This document shows positions 50,692 through 61,462 of a DNA stretch of 64,000 nucleotides, piece by piece; the stretch's first letter is position 1, and every line of letters begins with the position of its first letter. The notes under the pieces are model-generated. The model did no database searches. It saw nothing but the letters and a program-made list of their open reading frames with translations, and was not told the origin of the DNA. The translations under genes were made by a program, and so were the position numbers. Source of the stretch: Gluconobacter potus (lineage in GTDB: Bacteria > Pseudomonadota > Alphaproteobacteria > Acetobacterales > Acetobacteraceae); assembly GCF_015244705.1 (NCBI RefSeq), contig NZ_JABCQF010000004.1, positions 1 to 64,000 of the forward strand, in the 5' to 3' direction.

Positions 50692-52525
50692 TCTGCGACA
50701 GATCGCGAACGGCGCCATGGGCCGCACTCGTGGTCATTGCGGCGTAGGCCTGAAGGGCTTTCGAGACCACGCGCTCACGGTTCGGCTTCCAGGCGCTGGC
50801 GCCACGCGCATTCATGCGCTCGCGGCGGTCGGCAATGTCGGAATCTGAAACGGCGAGGTGCAGGGTGCGGTTCGGAATGTCGATCTCGATGCGATCGCCG
50901 TCCTCGACCAGACCGATCAGGCCGCCTTCGGCTGCTTCGGGAGACATGTGGCCGATGGACAGGCCCGAGCTTCCGCCTGAGAAGCGGCCATCCGTGACCA
51001 GGGCGCAGACCTTGCCCAGACCCTTCGATTTCAGATAGCTCGTCGGGTACAGCATTTCCTGCATGCCGGGGCCGCCCTTGGGGCCTTCGTAACGGATGAC
51101 CACGACGTCACCGGCCACGATGCGATTGCCAAGGATGGCGGCCACGGCATCGTCCTGGCTCTCGAAGACCCGCGCCGTTCCCGTAAAGGTCAGGATGCTG
51201 GCTTCGACGCCGGCCGTTTTGACGATGGCGCCGTCTTCGGCGAGGTTGCCGTACAGCACGGCCAGACCGCCATCCTGCGAGAAGGCATGCGCCTTGTCAC
51301 GCAGGACGCCGGCTTCGCGGTCCTGATCCAGTTCGTGGTAGCGGCTGGACTGCGAGAAAGCATGAACGGTCCGCACATTGCCAGGCGCGGCCTTGAAGAG
51401 ATGAGCGGCCTCTTCGTCGCCGTTCAGGATGTCCCACTTCTTCAGCGCATCCCCGAGTGTCGGTGCGTGGACGGTCGGAACATCCTTGTGGATCAGGCCC
51501 GCGCGGTCCAGTTCACCCAGAATGGCGGGGATGCCACCGGCGCGATGGACGTCTTCCATGTGCACGTCGTTCTTGGCCGGTGCGACCTTGCACAGATTGG
51601 GGACACGTCGCGACAGGCGGTCGATGTCGTGCATGTGGAAATCGACTTCGCCTTCGCGGGCGGCCGCCAGAAGATGCAGGACCGTGTTGGTGGAGCCGCC
51701 CATGGCGATATCGAGCGTCATGGCGTTCTCGAAGGCCGCGCGCGTGGCGATACTGCGGGGCAGGACAGACGCATCATCCTGTTCGTACCAGCGGCGTGCG
51801 AGTTCCACGATCCGGCGACCTGCACTCAGGAACAGTTCGCGACGATCGCTATGGGTGGCGAGCAGGGAGCCGTTTCCGGGCAGGGACAGGCCCAGTGCCT
51901 CGGTCAGGCAGTTCATGGAATTGGCGGTGAACATACCCGAGCAGGAGCCGCAGGTCGGGCAGGCGGAGCGTTCGATCTGTTCGGACTCGCTGTCGGACAC
52001 GTCCGGATTGGCGGCCGCGACCATGGAATCAATCAGGTCCAGCTTGCGCGTCACACCCGGGCCGTTGATCTTGCCAGCTTCCATCGGGCCACCGGAGACG
52101 AACACGACCGGGATGTTCAGGCGCATCGACGCCATCAGCATGCCCGGCGTGATCTTGTCGCAGTTGCTGATGCAGACGATCGCATCCGCGCAGTGCGCAT
52201 TGACCATGTATTCCACGGAATCCGCGATCAGCTCACGCGAGGGCAGGGAATACAGCATTCCGCCATGCCCCATCGCGATGCCGTCATCCACTGCGATCGT
52301 GTTGAATTCCTTGGCAATTCCGCCGACTTCCTCGATCGCGGAGGCTACCAGACTGCCCATGTCCTTCAGATGGACATGGCCAGGCACGAACTGCGTGAAG
52401 GAATTGGCAATGGCGATAATGGGCTTGCCGAAATCGCCATCCTTCATACCCGTCGCCCGCCAGAGCGCACGTGCGCCAGCCATGTTGCGGCCATGTGTGG
52501 TGGTGCGGGAACGGTAGGCAGGCAT
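50669..52525 (-). CDS. ilvD: Dihydroxy-acid dehydratase
   Basis: IlvD dehydrates dihydroxy acids in valine, leucine and isoleucine synthesis. The 618-residue enzyme starts [26 protein letters not shown] as in the E. coli enzyme. [20 protein letters not shown] and [11 protein letters not shown] carry the iron-sulfur Cys residues. [17 protein letters not shown] lies near the C-terminus. I use the ATG at 52525, although an ATG at 52540 is possible. The end overlaps the convergent hydrolase gene. Confidence 0.97.
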   Translation of the reverse strand: MPAYRSRTTTHGRNMAGARALWRATGMKDGDFGKPIIAIANSFTQFVPGHVHLKDMGSLVASAIEEVGGIAKEFNTIAVDDGIAMGHGGMLYSLPSRELIADSVEYMVNAHCADAIVCISNCDKITPGMLMASMRLNIPVVFVSGGPMEAGKINGPGVTRKLDLIDSMVAAANPDVSDSESEQIERSACPTCGSCSGMFTANSMNCLTEALGLSLPGNGSLLATHSDRRELFLSAGRRIVELARRWYEQDDASVLPRSIATRAAFENAMTLDIAMGGSTNTVLHLLAAAREGEVDFHMHDIDRLSRRVPNLCKVAPAKNDVHMEDVHRAGGIPAILGELDRAGLIHKDVPTVHAPTLGDALKKWDILNGDEEAAHLFKAAPGNVRTVHAFSQSSRYHELDQDREAGVLRDKAHAFSQDGGLAVLYGNLAEDGAIVKTAGVEASILTFTGTARVFESQDDAVAAILGNRIVAGDVVVIRYEGPKGGPGMQEMLYPTSYLKSKGLGKVCALVTDGRFSGGSSGLSIGHMSPEAAEGGLIGLVEDGDRIEIDIPNRTLHLAVSDSDIADRRERMNARGASAWKPNRERVVSKALQAYAAMTTSAAHGAVRDLSQIIVKTRI

Positions 52526-52677
52526 GGAAGATACTTTCATGACGGAAGAAGGCCCTGATCCATAGCGAATCAGGCGCGAGGAAGCCAGTGCAGGAAAGAT
52601 ATGAAAAGCCGCGCTGGCTCCTCTTGCCCGAAAGACTCCGTCCGGTCCAAACTCGCAACAAAAATCAGGAGCCTTTC

Positions 52678-54624
52678 GTGAGACGTCATTTTCTGAGCCT
52701 CGGCACCGCTCTGGCCGCGACATTCCTGTGTGCGGCACAGGCCGCCGAACCCGCCACATCCATCCCTGCAGTCACGCCTGACATGATCCAGACGGGCAGC
52801 GACATTCCAGCCCATGTCAGCATGCCGATCGACCAGCGCGATTACATCAAGCGCGACGTGATGATCCCCATGCGCGATGGCATCAAGCTGCATACGGTCA
52901 TCGTGATCCCTAAAGGGGCCAGGAGCGCCCCGATCCTGCTGACCCGCACGCCCTATCATGCCAGCGAACGCGCCAACCGCGTTCCCGATGCCTCGACCAT
53001 GCGCGCCATCCTGCCGCAGGGTGACGGGGTGTTCGTGGATGAAGGCTATATCCGCGTCTTTCAGGACGTCCGTGGCAAGTATGGGTCACAGGGCGACTAT
53101 GTCATGACACGGCCGCCGATCGGTCCGCTGAACCCGACCAAGACGGACGATACGACCGACGCCTGGGATACGATCGACTGGCTGGTGAAGAACCTGCCCG
53201 AGAGCAACGGCAAGGTCGGCATGACCGGATCGTCCTATGAGGGCTGGACCGTCGTCATGGCGCTGCTCGATCCGCATCCGGCCCTGAAGGTTGCGGCTCC
53301 GGAGAGCCCGATGGTCGATGGCTGGATGGGCGATGACTGGTTCCATTACGGTGCGTTCCGCCAGCCGGGACTGGACTATTTCACGGCGCAGATGACGGAA
53401 GCCGGATCCGGTCCGTCCATTCCCCGCCCGGATGCGGACGACTACACGACGTTCCTCGCCGATGTCTCGACCGGCAATTTCGCGACGAAGGCCGGGCTGG
53501 ACCAGTTCCCCTGGTGGCGCCGCATGAAAGCCCATCCGGCCTATGACGCCTTCTGGCAGGATCAGGCGCTGGACCAGTTGATCGTGAAGAAGCCGCTCAA
53601 GGTTCCGACGATCTGGGAGCAGGGTCTGTGGGATCAGGAGGACATGTGGGGTGCGATCCATTCGTGGATGAACCTCAAGGCGCATCATACGCAGGTTCCG
53701 AACATCCTCGTCATGGGGCCGTGGCGTCATAGCGGCGTGAACTATGATGGCTCCACGCTTGGTCCGCTGCATTTCAACGGTGACACCGCTCTTTGGTATC
53801 GCGCCAATGTCATGCGCCCGTTCTTCGACCATTATCTGAAGGACGCGCCCGATCCGCATCTGGATGAAGCCATCATCTACAATACCGGTGAGAACCACTG
53901 GGATCATTTCCGCAACTGGCTGAGCGACTGCGGTACGACGTGCATGCAGAAGGGCGAGCGACTGTATCTTCAGCCGGATCATGGTCTGGCCTTCAAACGC
54001 ACGCTGCCTGGCACGGACAGTTATATCTCCGACCCGGCCCATCCAGTGCCTTTCGTTCAGCGTCCGTACATGATGGGCGAGGATCCGCGCTGGAAGGCCT
54101 GGCTTGTGACCGACCAGCGGTTCGCCGAAAGCCGCCCGGACGTTCTGACTTACGAAACGCCCGTGCTTGATGCTCCGGTCACGGTATCGGGTGTGCCGAC
54201 AGCCGATATTTTCGCCAGCACCACGGGAACGGATGCGGATTTTGTGGTGAAGATCATTGATGTCCAGCCCGGTCTGACGCCGGATAATCCGCAGATGGGT
54301 GGCTATGAGTTGCCGATGTCGATGGATATTTTCCGTGGACGTTACCGACAGAGCTTTACGCATCCGTCCGCCATTCCGGCGGGGCAGGTGCAGGAATACC
54401 GCTTTACGCTTCCGGCCATGAACCATGTGTTCCAGAAGGGGCACCGGATCATGATCCAGATCCAGTCGAGCTGGTTCCCGCTCTATGACCGCAACCCGCA
54501 GACCTTCGTGCCGAACATTTTCGACGCCAAGGCCTCGGACTATCACGTCGCGACCCAGACCATCCACCGCGGTGGCGATCATGCCAGCGCCATCTGGCTC
54601 CCGACCGTCGCACCGGCGCAGTAA
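52678..54624 (+). CDS. Alpha-amino acid ester hydrolase (CocE/NonD/AEH family)
   Basis: The 648-residue protein has a signal peptide ([23 protein letters not shown]) and starts at GTG 52678, with CAGGAGC upstream. Catalytic residues: Ser186 in GSSYEG, Asp319 in [12 protein letters not shown] and His351 in PWRHSG. The spacing (133 and 32) equals that of S205, D338 and H370 in the Acetobacter turbidans enzyme as I recall it. Acts in the periplasm on amino acid esters and beta-lactam amides with an alpha-amino group. The C-terminal beta-sandwich (jellyroll) ends with [15 protein letters not shown]. Stands alone, with its own terminator. Confidence 0.88.
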   Translation: MRRHFLSLGTALAATFLCAAQAAEPATSIPAVTPDMIQTGSDIPAHVSMPIDQRDYIKRDVMIPMRDGIKLHTVIVIPKGARSAPILLTRTPYHASERANRVPDASTMRAILPQGDGVFVDEGYIRVFQDVRGKYGSQGDYVMTRPPIGPLNPTKTDDTTDAWDTIDWLVKNLPESNGKVGMTGSSYEGWTVVMALLDPHPALKVAAPESPMVDGWMGDDWFHYGAFRQPGLDYFTAQMTEAGSGPSIPRPDADDYTTFLADVSTGNFATKAGLDQFPWWRRMKAHPAYDAFWQDQALDQLIVKKPLKVPTIWEQGLWDQEDMWGAIHSWMNLKAHHTQVPNILVMGPWRHSGVNYDGSTLGPLHFNGDTALWYRANVMRPFFDHYLKDAPDPHLDEAIIYNTGENHWDHFRNWLSDCGTTCMQKGERLYLQPDHGLAFKRTLPGTDSYISDPAHPVPFVQRPYMMGEDPRWKAWLVTDQRFAESRPDVLTYETPVLDAPVTVSGVPTADIFASTTGTDADFVVKIIDVQPGLTPDNPQMGGYELPMSMDIFRGRYRQSFTHPSAIPAGQVQEYRFTLPAMNHVFQKGHRIMIQIQSSWFPLYDRNPQTFVPNIFDAKASDYHVATQTIHRGGDHASAIWLPTVAPAQ

Positions 54625-54660
54625 TCCCGCGCATCACGCCATCCAGTAACTCGTCAGACA

Positions 54661-54696
54661 GGATCAGCCTTCCCATATAGGAAGGCTGATCCTTTT
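54661..54696 (+). terminator. Terminator of the ester hydrolase gene
   Basis: GGATCAGCCTTCC (54661-54673) and GGAAGGCTGATCC (54680-54692) form a perfect 13-bp stem around CATATA, followed by TTTT. It ends 36 bases after the stop and just before msrA. Confidence 0.85.
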
Positions 54697-54710
54697 AGCG
54701 GAGCATCATC

Positions 54711-55256
54711 ATGACGACCCAACAGTCTTCCATCCTTCTTGGCGCAGGCTGCTTCTGGTGCGTCGAGGCCGTCTTTACCGGTCTGCGCGGCATCATTTCG
54801 GCCGAACCGGGCTATGCCGGCGGCTCCGTCGACAATCCAAGCTATGAAGACGTCTGCACCGGACGGACGGGCCATGCCGAAGTCGTGAAGGTCGTCTTCG
54901 ATCCGGCAGAGATCGGCCTGGAAGATGTCCTGCGCGTGTTTTTCACGACGCATGATCCCACACAGCTCAACCGGCAGGGCAACGATGTCGGCACGCAGTA
55001 CCGCTCCGTCATTTTCGGGGATGCCGCCCAGCAGGAAACAGCTCGCAGGGTGCGTGACGAAATTGCGTCCGAAGGCATCTGGCCTGATCCGATCGTGACC
55101 TCCATCGAAGGACCCGCCCATTTCTGGCCCGCCGAGGAAAAGCATCACGATTATTTCGCCCGCAACCCGCAGACGGCGTATTGTGCGGCCGTGGTGGCTC
55201 CCAAGGTTGCCAAGGCCCGCAAGCTTTACCGCGATCGCCTCAAGCAGCCTGACTGA
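54711..55256 (+). CDS. msrA: Peptide methionine sulfoxide reductase MsrA
   Basis: The 181-residue enzyme reduces methionine-S-sulfoxide. LLGAGCFWCVEAVFTGLRG carries the GCFW catalytic Cys; TDTTGYAGGxxxNPSYxxVCTGxTGHAE is present as EPGYAGGSVDNPSYEDVCTGRTGHAEVV. FFTTHDPTQLNRQGNDVGTQYRSVIF follows. ATG at 54711, shortly after the upstream terminator. Single-gene unit; the next gene starts 53 bases later. Confidence 0.96.
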   Translation: MTTQQSSILLGAGCFWCVEAVFTGLRGIISAEPGYAGGSVDNPSYEDVCTGRTGHAEVVKVVFDPAEIGLEDVLRVFFTTHDPTQLNRQGNDVGTQYRSVIFGDAAQQETARRVRDEIASEGIWPDPIVTSIEGPAHFWPAEEKHHDYFARNPQTAYCAAVVAPKVAKARKLYRDRLKQPD

Positions 55257-55309
55257 GACGGAGGATGGGTGCTTTGTCGCGGAGCGTTTTTCGGATACCG
55301 TGACAAACC

Positions 55310-56692
55310 ATGACAAAGACACCTTCTTTCCCGCCGCTCCGTACCCGTCAGGCCCGCTATGAAGCCGGCGAGGCCCTGCGCAAGACCGTCAAGCGCAGCA
55401 GCCACGCCCTGTGGGTTCCGCCCGCCAAGCGCCCTGATCCGATCGGGATCCTGCTGGAGCAGGGGAAGAGCCGGATCGCGGATCTGCTGCCGATCCGCCA
55501 TCAGCGCATGAAGGCCTCGCCCTTCGCTTTCCTACGCGGAGCAGCGGCTGTCATGGCGTCTGACCTGTCCTTCACGCCGAAAACCGGGCTGCGGGTGCAG
55601 TCCTGCGGGGACTGCCATCTGGACAATTTCGGATGCTATCCGTCTCCGGAAGGGCTTCCGGTTTTCGATATCAACGATTTCGACGAAACCGCTCCCGCGA
55701 CGTTCGAGTGGGACCTCAAGCGCCTGGCGACGAGCCTTGTTCTGGCAGGGCGCGAGGCCTCACTGTCTGAAAAGCACTGCCGTCGTCTGGCTGTCTCGGC
55801 CGTTCAGCATTACGTCGATGAAATTGCCCGTCTGTCGAAGCTTCCACCGCTTCAGGCCTGGAACGAACGGATCGATCTGCGGGCGGTCATTGACGGGATC
55901 GTGGACGACAGGATCCGCACGGGCATGATGGAGAAGATCCAGTCCGAACTGGGGGCCATTTCCGGTCATTTCGGCATGATCGACCCCAAATCCGCGGGAC
56001 GCCTGAAGGAACATCCACCTTTCGTCACGCGTCTGCCACAGCACAATGACATCGTTCGCGGCGCTTTCGCGCGCTATGTCAGCGACCTCCCGCCCGAGCG
56101 CAGGATCGTTCTGGAGCGCTATGCCCTGCAGGACGTGCTGTTCAAGGTCGTCGGCATTGGCAGTGTCGGGACGTTCTGTGCGCTCGGACTGTTCACGACC
56201 GCCGATAACGAGCCCCTGATCCTTCAGATCAAGGAAGCCCAGACCTCCGTTCTCGAACCTTTCCAGGGCGCTGTGGACCTGCCCAACCACGGGGAACGGG
56301 TGGTCACCGGGCAGCGCATCATGCAGGCCAGTTCAGATACGTTTCTGGGCTGGACGCACACCACCGGCAAACGCACGACCGACCAGACCGGACGCAAGGC
56401 CGGTGGCGGCCGGGATTTCTATGTGCGTCAGACAAAGGATGTCCGTCTGGCCATGATCGGCGAGAAGATCGAGGACGGTCTTCTGCCGGAATATGCCGCT
56501 CTTTGCGGACGGACCCTGGGCCGTTCGCATGGCCGTTCCGCCGATCTGCCCCTGCTGGCCGGCTATCTGGGGAAGGGATTTTCCTTTGCCCGCGCCATCG
56601 CCGATTTTGCAGTGCTCTATGCCGATCAGAGCGAGAAGGACTGGAAAGCCTTCACACAGGCCATTGCGGACAAGCGCGTCTGCTGCGCCTGA
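55310..56692 (+). CDS. DUF2252 family protein
   Basis: The 460-residue protein contains VQSCGDCHLDNFGCYPSPEG and VFDINDFDETAPATFEWDLKRLATSLVLAG, the diagnostic DUF2252 blocks, and later GRDFYVRQTKDVRLA and LGRSHGRSADLPLLAGYLGKGF. GDCHLDNFG and DINDFD look like the HxDxxxxN catalytic loop and the DxD of aminoglycoside-kinase-like folds, so a kinase-like activity is possible; no function is established. It converges on an ABC ATPase gene four bases later. Confidence 0.85.
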   Translation: MTKTPSFPPLRTRQARYEAGEALRKTVKRSSHALWVPPAKRPDPIGILLEQGKSRIADLLPIRHQRMKASPFAFLRGAAAVMASDLSFTPKTGLRVQSCGDCHLDNFGCYPSPEGLPVFDINDFDETAPATFEWDLKRLATSLVLAGREASLSEKHCRRLAVSAVQHYVDEIARLSKLPPLQAWNERIDLRAVIDGIVDDRIRTGMMEKIQSELGAISGHFGMIDPKSAGRLKEHPPFVTRLPQHNDIVRGAFARYVSDLPPERRIVLERYALQDVLFKVVGIGSVGTFCALGLFTTADNEPLILQIKEAQTSVLEPFQGAVDLPNHGERVVTGQRIMQASSDTFLGWTHTTGKRTTDQTGRKAGGGRDFYVRQTKDVRLAMIGEKIEDGLLPEYAALCGRTLGRSHGRSADLPLLAGYLGKGFSFARAIADFAVLYADQSEKDWKAFTQAIADKRVCCA

Positions 56693-56695
56693 GGC

Positions 56696-58009
56696 TTATT
56701 CCTCGTTTTCCAGATGGAAGCGGTCGGATTCCTCGTCATAGTCGAACAGCTCGGCATAGCGGGCCCAGCCGATGGCCGTGGTGAGGGTCTGCCGCGCATA
56801 ATCGGGTGACATGCTCTCTTCCATGGCCTTGCGGAACCGGGCCGCATCCACGGTGTGGCTCGAACGCTCGTCCAGCGTACTGCGGATGGAGCGAAGAAGG
56901 GGCAGGTGATGCAGAAGCGCTTTGCGCATCAGGTCCTTGCGGGTGTCTGAATCGCCTTCGACAAAGGCCTGCCCATCGGGCGTCAGCAGAATGTCGCCAT
57001 CCTCCAACTCCGCCAGATCCAGAAGCTGAAGCGACTCACCCAGCGGCAGGAGGTCATCCAGCGTCATCTGGAGACGCTGTGCCAGTTCGGGCAGATCGGC
57101 CCGTCCTGAGAGCGGCTCACTTTCCAGCACTTCCATCAGTCCGACCAGAACCTCGACCGCCAGATCCGGTAGCACGATGGAGAAGAGCGGAAGTGCGGTG
57201 GGTGAGGCGGCAGGTGGCTGGACGGGGTCCGCCTCGGAAACGATGGGCGCACGACGGGTCATGAGCGCGTAGATCTGGTCCACGAAGCGGCGGAAATCCT
57301 CGTCGTCGCGGTTGCGCGGATGCGGGAAAGGAACTGCGATCTCGTGTGTTACGCGACCGGGGCTGGAGGAGAAAATGAGGATGCGGTCGCACATCAGAAC
57401 CGCTTCTTCGATCCCGTGCGTCGCCAGAAGCATGGCTTTGAGGGGCAGGCGCTTCTCGTCCCACAGTTCGATCAGATCGGTCCGCAGGTTTTCGGCACTC
57501 AGGACATCCAGCGCCGAGAACGGCTCGTCCAGCAGGAGCAGGGACGGCTGAAGCGCAAGCGCGCGCGCAAAGGAGACGCGCTGGCTGAGGGCCTCGGAAA
57601 GCTCCTTCGGGTAGGCATTCTCGTAGCCCTCAAGCCCCATGACCTCAATGGCGGCGTCGGTCATGGCTTCGCGCTCGGCACGGGGTAGGCGGCGCATTTC
57701 CAAGCCCAGCGCAACATTCTGCCGCAGGGTCAGCCAGGGAAAGAGCGCGCCAGACTGAAAGACCGTCGCCACACCATCCAAAGGGCCCGTCACGGGCGCA
57801 CCCTGCCAGAACACCTGTCCTGACATCGGCGGCGTCAGTCCGGCCATGATCCGCAGCAGGGAGGATTTCCCAGAGCCGGAACGCCCGAGAAGCCCCAGGA
57901 TTTCACCAGTCCGCACATCAAAGCTGACATGATCGAGCACGACCAGATCCGTGCTGCTCTCCTTGAGATAGCTCTGGCGACATTCGCGAAGGGACAGGAG
58001 AGATTTCAT
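56696..58009 (-). CDS. ABC ATPase with AAA-associated C-terminal domain, NitT/TauT type
   Basis: The 437-residue protein has an ATPase domain (1-250) with Walker A LGRSGSGKSSLLRIMAG and Walker B LLLLDEPFSALD. The signature is degenerate: LSEALSQRVSFARAL replaces LSGG. Beyond residue 255 there is an extra C-terminal domain (VEVLVGLMEVLESEPLSGRADLPELAQRL to the end) like the AAA-associated domain found in some nitrate/sulfonate-type ABC ATPases. The permease gene lies upstream with a 39-bp gap. Substrate unknown. Confidence 0.85.
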   Translation of the reverse strand: MKSLLSLRECRQSYLKESSTDLVVLDHVSFDVRTGEILGLLGRSGSGKSSLLRIMAGLTPPMSGQVFWQGAPVTGPLDGVATVFQSGALFPWLTLRQNVALGLEMRRLPRAEREAMTDAAIEVMGLEGYENAYPKELSEALSQRVSFARALALQPSLLLLDEPFSALDVLSAENLRTDLIELWDEKRLPLKAMLLATHGIEEAVLMCDRILIFSSSPGRVTHEIAVPFPHPRNRDDEDFRRFVDQIYALMTRRAPIVSEADPVQPPAASPTALPLFSIVLPDLAVEVLVGLMEVLESEPLSGRADLPELAQRLQMTLDDLLPLGESLQLLDLAELEDGDILLTPDGQAFVEGDSDTRKDLMRKALLHHLPLLRSIRSTLDERSSHTVDAARFRKAMEESMSPDYARQTLTTAIGWARYAELFDYDEESDRFHLENEE

Positions 58010-58048
58010 GGGTCTGTGGATTTCAGCCTGAGGTTCAGATCGTGTATT

Positions 58049-59692
58049 TCAAATGGTATATTTCTGGGCCGCATTCACGGCGAGAGGTTGCAGGACCAGT
58101 CGATCCAGCAGCATGGAAAGAAGCGTCAGCAGCATCAACGCGAGGATCTGCGCCGCCATGGCCCCGCTCAGGGCCTCGGAAAGCAGGGCGGCCCCAAGGC
58201 CGCTATCGGACGGCACGAAAGCCTCCGCCACCATCACCGCATTCCAGACCGGAACCACCGCCGTCAGCAGACCGCCGCAAAGCTCCGGCGCGATGGCCGG
58301 CAGCAGAAGGCGCCGCCACAGCAGGACACCCCGCAGCCGCAGGCCCGCCGCAACCTGTCTCAGACCTGAGGGAATGGCTTTCGCCGCGTCGAGCACGACG
58401 ATCCCGACCAGCCAGTGCGCACCCAGGAAAAGCAGGATGACCGGTGAATCGAGCCCCAGTTCCCGGCAGAGCGGATAGAGGAGCACGGCCGGAAAAAGAC
58501 CGCAGGCCATCACAGCCATCCGGCAGACATTGCGCAGGGAAGATCCGTGCTCGCTGATCAGAAGACCCAGCGGAACCCAGACCAGCACACACAGAACCAG
58601 CGTTCCACAGACATGTGAAAGTGTGAGCACACTCTCGGCCAGGTCCGCGGGAACCTGCCGCAGGAGGCCGGCGTGATAGACCGCATAAACCAGAAGAAAC
58701 AGGGAGACGACAGGCAGGAGCGCCTCTGGAAGCTCCCGGACTGTCCTGTGGCGCTCGGGAAGGATGCTGCGCGGACGACCCAGGCGCCAGTTCCCGATCC
58801 AGACGAGGGCATCACTCACGCCCCCGCTGAGCCAGAGCATGAGCTTTGTGCGCCGCCAGATCGTCAGCAGCCAGGATTGCGGGCGGGAGCGTTCCTCGAA
58901 CGGGCCTTCGGGCCGATAACGCTGCGCCCAGCCCACCATGGGACGCATGAGAGCCTGATCGATCACGAGAATCAGCAGAAGAATGATCCCGGAAACTTCG
59001 ACGATCCGGAGCGGATGATGGTCCAGCATGGCCTGCAGGGCGGCTGCACCACATCCGCCCGTTGCCTGATGGCTCATCAGCATCATCAGACCTTCGGCGG
59101 ACAGCAGCCGGACCCAGAAAGCCGGCATGGCCTGCATGGCCCTGAACGTCGTCAGCGGAACGGCGATTGGCATCTGAAGACGCCAGAAACGCTGCCAGCC
59201 CGTCATGCGCAGACCGGTCGCGACTTCATCAAGCGCCGGGGGAAGCGTGTCTTCCGCATCGAGCACGGCCGTCACGACCCGCCAGATCATACTGGACGCA
59301 GCAACAAGTATGATGGTCAGGGCCGGGGGAAAGACCGCGGCCAGGATCCCGATTAGCCCGAGGCCCGGAACGGCACGGGCGACAGAGAGGGCGGGGATGA
59401 GAAATGCCCTAAAACGAGGCCACTGGCACGCCGCCCCAGAGAGAAGCAGCGATGCCGCCACGACAATCAGCAGGGACAGGATCACATGCAGGAAAGTCAG
59501 CCCCGCCATGTCCCACAACGGCAGGGGAACACCCGGCGACATGGCGGACAGGACAGGCGCAACAGGAGGACGGGGCAGCACCAGAAGCGCAAAAGCGGTC
59601 GCACAGAACAGGATCGAGAGCTCGACACCGCTCATGCGCTGGCGCCAGCGATGCATGATCCGCATGGGCATGGCCATCGGGCTGCCCGTCAT
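58049..59692 (-). CDS. Double-length ABC permease, NitT/TauT type
   Basis: The 547-residue protein is two BPD-type permease units in one chain. Unit 1 holds the EAA loop around 150-172 (ALDEVATGLRMTGWQRFWRL), unit 2 around 440-466 (AIPSGLRQVAAGLRLRGVLLWRRL). About ten hydrophobic helices are visible. A single chain would thus supply both transmembrane halves of an importer. No substrate-binding protein gene is present in the window, and the ABC ATPase follows. The first 15 residues contain many Met (MTGSPMAMPMRIM), so the start is uncertain. Confidence 0.8.
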   Translation of the reverse strand: MTGSPMAMPMRIMHRWRQRMSGVELSILFCATAFALLVLPRPPVAPVLSAMSPGVPLPLWDMAGLTFLHVILSLLIVVAASLLLSGAACQWPRFRAFLIPALSVARAVPGLGLIGILAAVFPPALTIILVAASSMIWRVVTAVLDAEDTLPPALDEVATGLRMTGWQRFWRLQMPIAVPLTTFRAMQAMPAFWVRLLSAEGLMMLMSHQATGGCGAAALQAMLDHHPLRIVEVSGIILLLILVIDQALMRPMVGWAQRYRPEGPFEERSRPQSWLLTIWRRTKLMLWLSGGVSDALVWIGNWRLGRPRSILPERHRTVRELPEALLPVVSLFLLVYAVYHAGLLRQVPADLAESVLTLSHVCGTLVLCVLVWVPLGLLISEHGSSLRNVCRMAVMACGLFPAVLLYPLCRELGLDSPVILLFLGAHWLVGIVVLDAAKAIPSGLRQVAAGLRLRGVLLWRRLLLPAIAPELCGGLLTAVVPVWNAVMVAEAFVPSDSGLGAALLSEALSGAMAAQILALMLLTLLSMLLDRLVLQPLAVNAAQKYTI

Positions 59693-59782
59693 GATACGCG
59701 CGATCCTTCCTTTTGATGGAAACCAGAGGTTAGAAAGAGACGTCTGGAAGGCTCAAGTGTTTTCTGCATGTCACCGGCCGGA

Positions 59783-60238
59783 TCAGTGTCCGGTGCTGCC
59801 AAAGCCGCCCTCGCCACGCGCCGTCTCATCCAACGTCTCGACTTCCGTCCAGCGCAGGCGCGAGACCGGAGCCAGCACGCCCTGCGCAATCCGGGTGCCA
59901 CGCTCGACGGTGAAGGGTTCGGTGCCCGCATTCATGACGATGATGCGGAGCTCCCCGCGATAGTCTTCGTCGATGGTGCCAGGCGAATTGGGCAGCGTGA
60001 TGCCGTGCTTGAGGGCCAGACCCGAGCGGGGGCGCACCTGAAGCTCATAGGCGGGCGGCAGCGCAATGCACAGCCCGGTCGGCACCAGAACGCGCTCACC
60101 CGGAGCGATCGTCATGGGGGCGTCCACTGCGGCCAGGAAATCGAATCCTGCGGCACCGGCGGTCGCATAGGCGGGAAGGGGAAGGCCTTCGGAATGAGGC
60201 AGGCGCGTGATGCGCACATCAATCAGGTCTGTCGTCAT
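59783..60238 (-). CDS. dut: dUTP pyrophosphatase
   Basis: Dut hydrolyses dUTP to dUMP. The 151-residue trimeric enzyme shows motifs in order: [11 protein letters not shown] (I), [13 protein letters not shown] (II), [15 protein letters not shown] (III), [14 protein letters not shown] (IV) and the Gly-rich C-terminal arm [11 protein letters not shown] (V). It lies after coaBC with a 29-bp gap. The permease gene follows 90 bp later, so it might be co-transcribed. Confidence 0.96.
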   Translation of the reverse strand: MTTDLIDVRITRLPHSEGLPLPAYATAGAAGFDFLAAVDAPMTIAPGERVLVPTGLCIALPPAYELQVRPRSGLALKHGITLPNSPGTIDEDYRGELRIIVMNAGTEPFTVERGTRIAQGVLAPVSRLRWTEVETLDETARGEGGFGSTGH

Positions 60239-60267
60239 GGCCTCTGTCTTATCCCGGATTGTGATGC

Positions 60268-61458
60268 CTATGAAGCCGGATCGGCAAAGAAGGCCGCAAT
60301 CCTCTGCGCGAGCTGTTCTGCGACATCGGTCTTGTCCATTTCCGGCCAGCTCTGAACGCCATTGTCGTCGATCAGACTGACGGTATTGCGCATGGCGCCG
60401 AACACGCCCTGTCGCACATCATTGGCCACAAGCCAGTCGCACCCCTTGCGCACACGCTTGGCCTGGGCATTGTCCAGAACATCATCCGTCTCGGCGGCAA
60501 AACCCACCACAAGACGAGGACGTTGGGCGGCACGGCAGAGCGTTGCCAGAATATCCGGGTTTTCCACCAGTTCGAGTCTGGGCGGTCCGTCACCGGTTTT
60601 CTTGATCTTGCCCGGCGCCAGTTCCTTTGCGCGCCAGTCACTGACGGCGGCAGTACAGACCGCAGCATCGACCGGCAGGGCAGCTTCACAGGCCGCCAAC
60701 ATCTCGCGGGCGGTCTGAACGGAGATGCGATGAACGCTCTCAGGCACGGGGATCGAGACCGGCCCGCTGACCAGCGTAACGTCTGCGCCCCGTGCCGCCA
60801 GAGCCGCTGCAATGGCGTAGCCCTGTCGGCCGGAAGAATGGTTGGACAGGAACCGCACGGGATCGAGCGGCTCAACGGTCGGGCCAGCCGTCACGAGAAT
60901 ACGGCGTCCGGCCAGGGAACGGTCCGGCGTCAGGATATGCAGGATGGCGTCGTGGATCGCGGACGGCTCACTCAGACGGCCCGCGCCGACTTCTCCGCAG
61001 GCCATGCTTCCCACATCCGGTCCGACGATGGAAACGCCGCGTGCTTCGAGGATTTTCAGATTGGCCTGCGTTGCGGGATGTTCCCACATCCGCACATTCA
61101 TGGCCGGGGCCAGCAGGATGGGAGACGTGGTCGCCAGCAGAAGTGTGGTCGCCAGATCATCGGCAAGACCATGGGCCATGCGCGCCATGATGTTAGCGGT
61201 GGCGGGACAGACGACCACAAGATCCGCGCTCCGGGCGAGGGCGATGTGCCCGATCTCGCTTTCCTGCGTCGGCTCGAACAGCGCGTCATGCACGCGCTCG
61301 CCCGCCAGTGTCTCAAGGCTGAGCGGGGTGACGAAAGCCTTGGCGGCCTCGGTCATGACGGGCGTGACGGCAATGCCCTCAGCCCGCAGCAGCCGCACCA
61401 GCTCAAGCGCCCGGAACGCCGCAATGCCGCCCGAGACGATCAGCAGGACGCGGCGCAT
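60268..61458 (-). CDS. coaBC: Phosphopantothenoylcysteine decarboxylase/synthase (Dfp)
   Basis: The bifunctional 396-residue enzyme makes 4'-phosphopantetheine for CoA. N-terminal CoaC flavin domain: [36 protein letters not shown] with the catalytic His nearby, and [13 protein letters not shown] with the Cys. C-terminal CoaB domain: [26 protein letters not shown] start at the ATG at 61458, four bases after the ubiE stop; a longer frame would run into ubiE. Confidence 0.95.
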   Translation of the reverse strand: MRRVLLIVSGGIAAFRALELVRLLRAEGIAVTPVMTEAAKAFVTPLSLETLAGERVHDALFEPTQESEIGHIALARSADLVVVCPATANIMARMAHGLADDLATTLLLATTSPILLAPAMNVRMWEHPATQANLKILEARGVSIVGPDVGSMACGEVGAGRLSEPSAIHDAILHILTPDRSLAGRRILVTAGPTVEPLDPVRFLSNHSSGRQGYAIAAALAARGADVTLVSGPVSIPVPESVHRISVQTAREMLAACEAALPVDAAVCTAAVSDWRAKELAPGKIKKTGDGPPRLELVENPDILATLCRAAQRPRLVVGFAAETDDVLDNAQAKRVRKGCDWLVANDVRQGVFGAMRNTVSLIDDNGVQSWPEMDKTDVAEQLAQRIAAFFADPAS

Positions 61459-61462
61459 GGTC

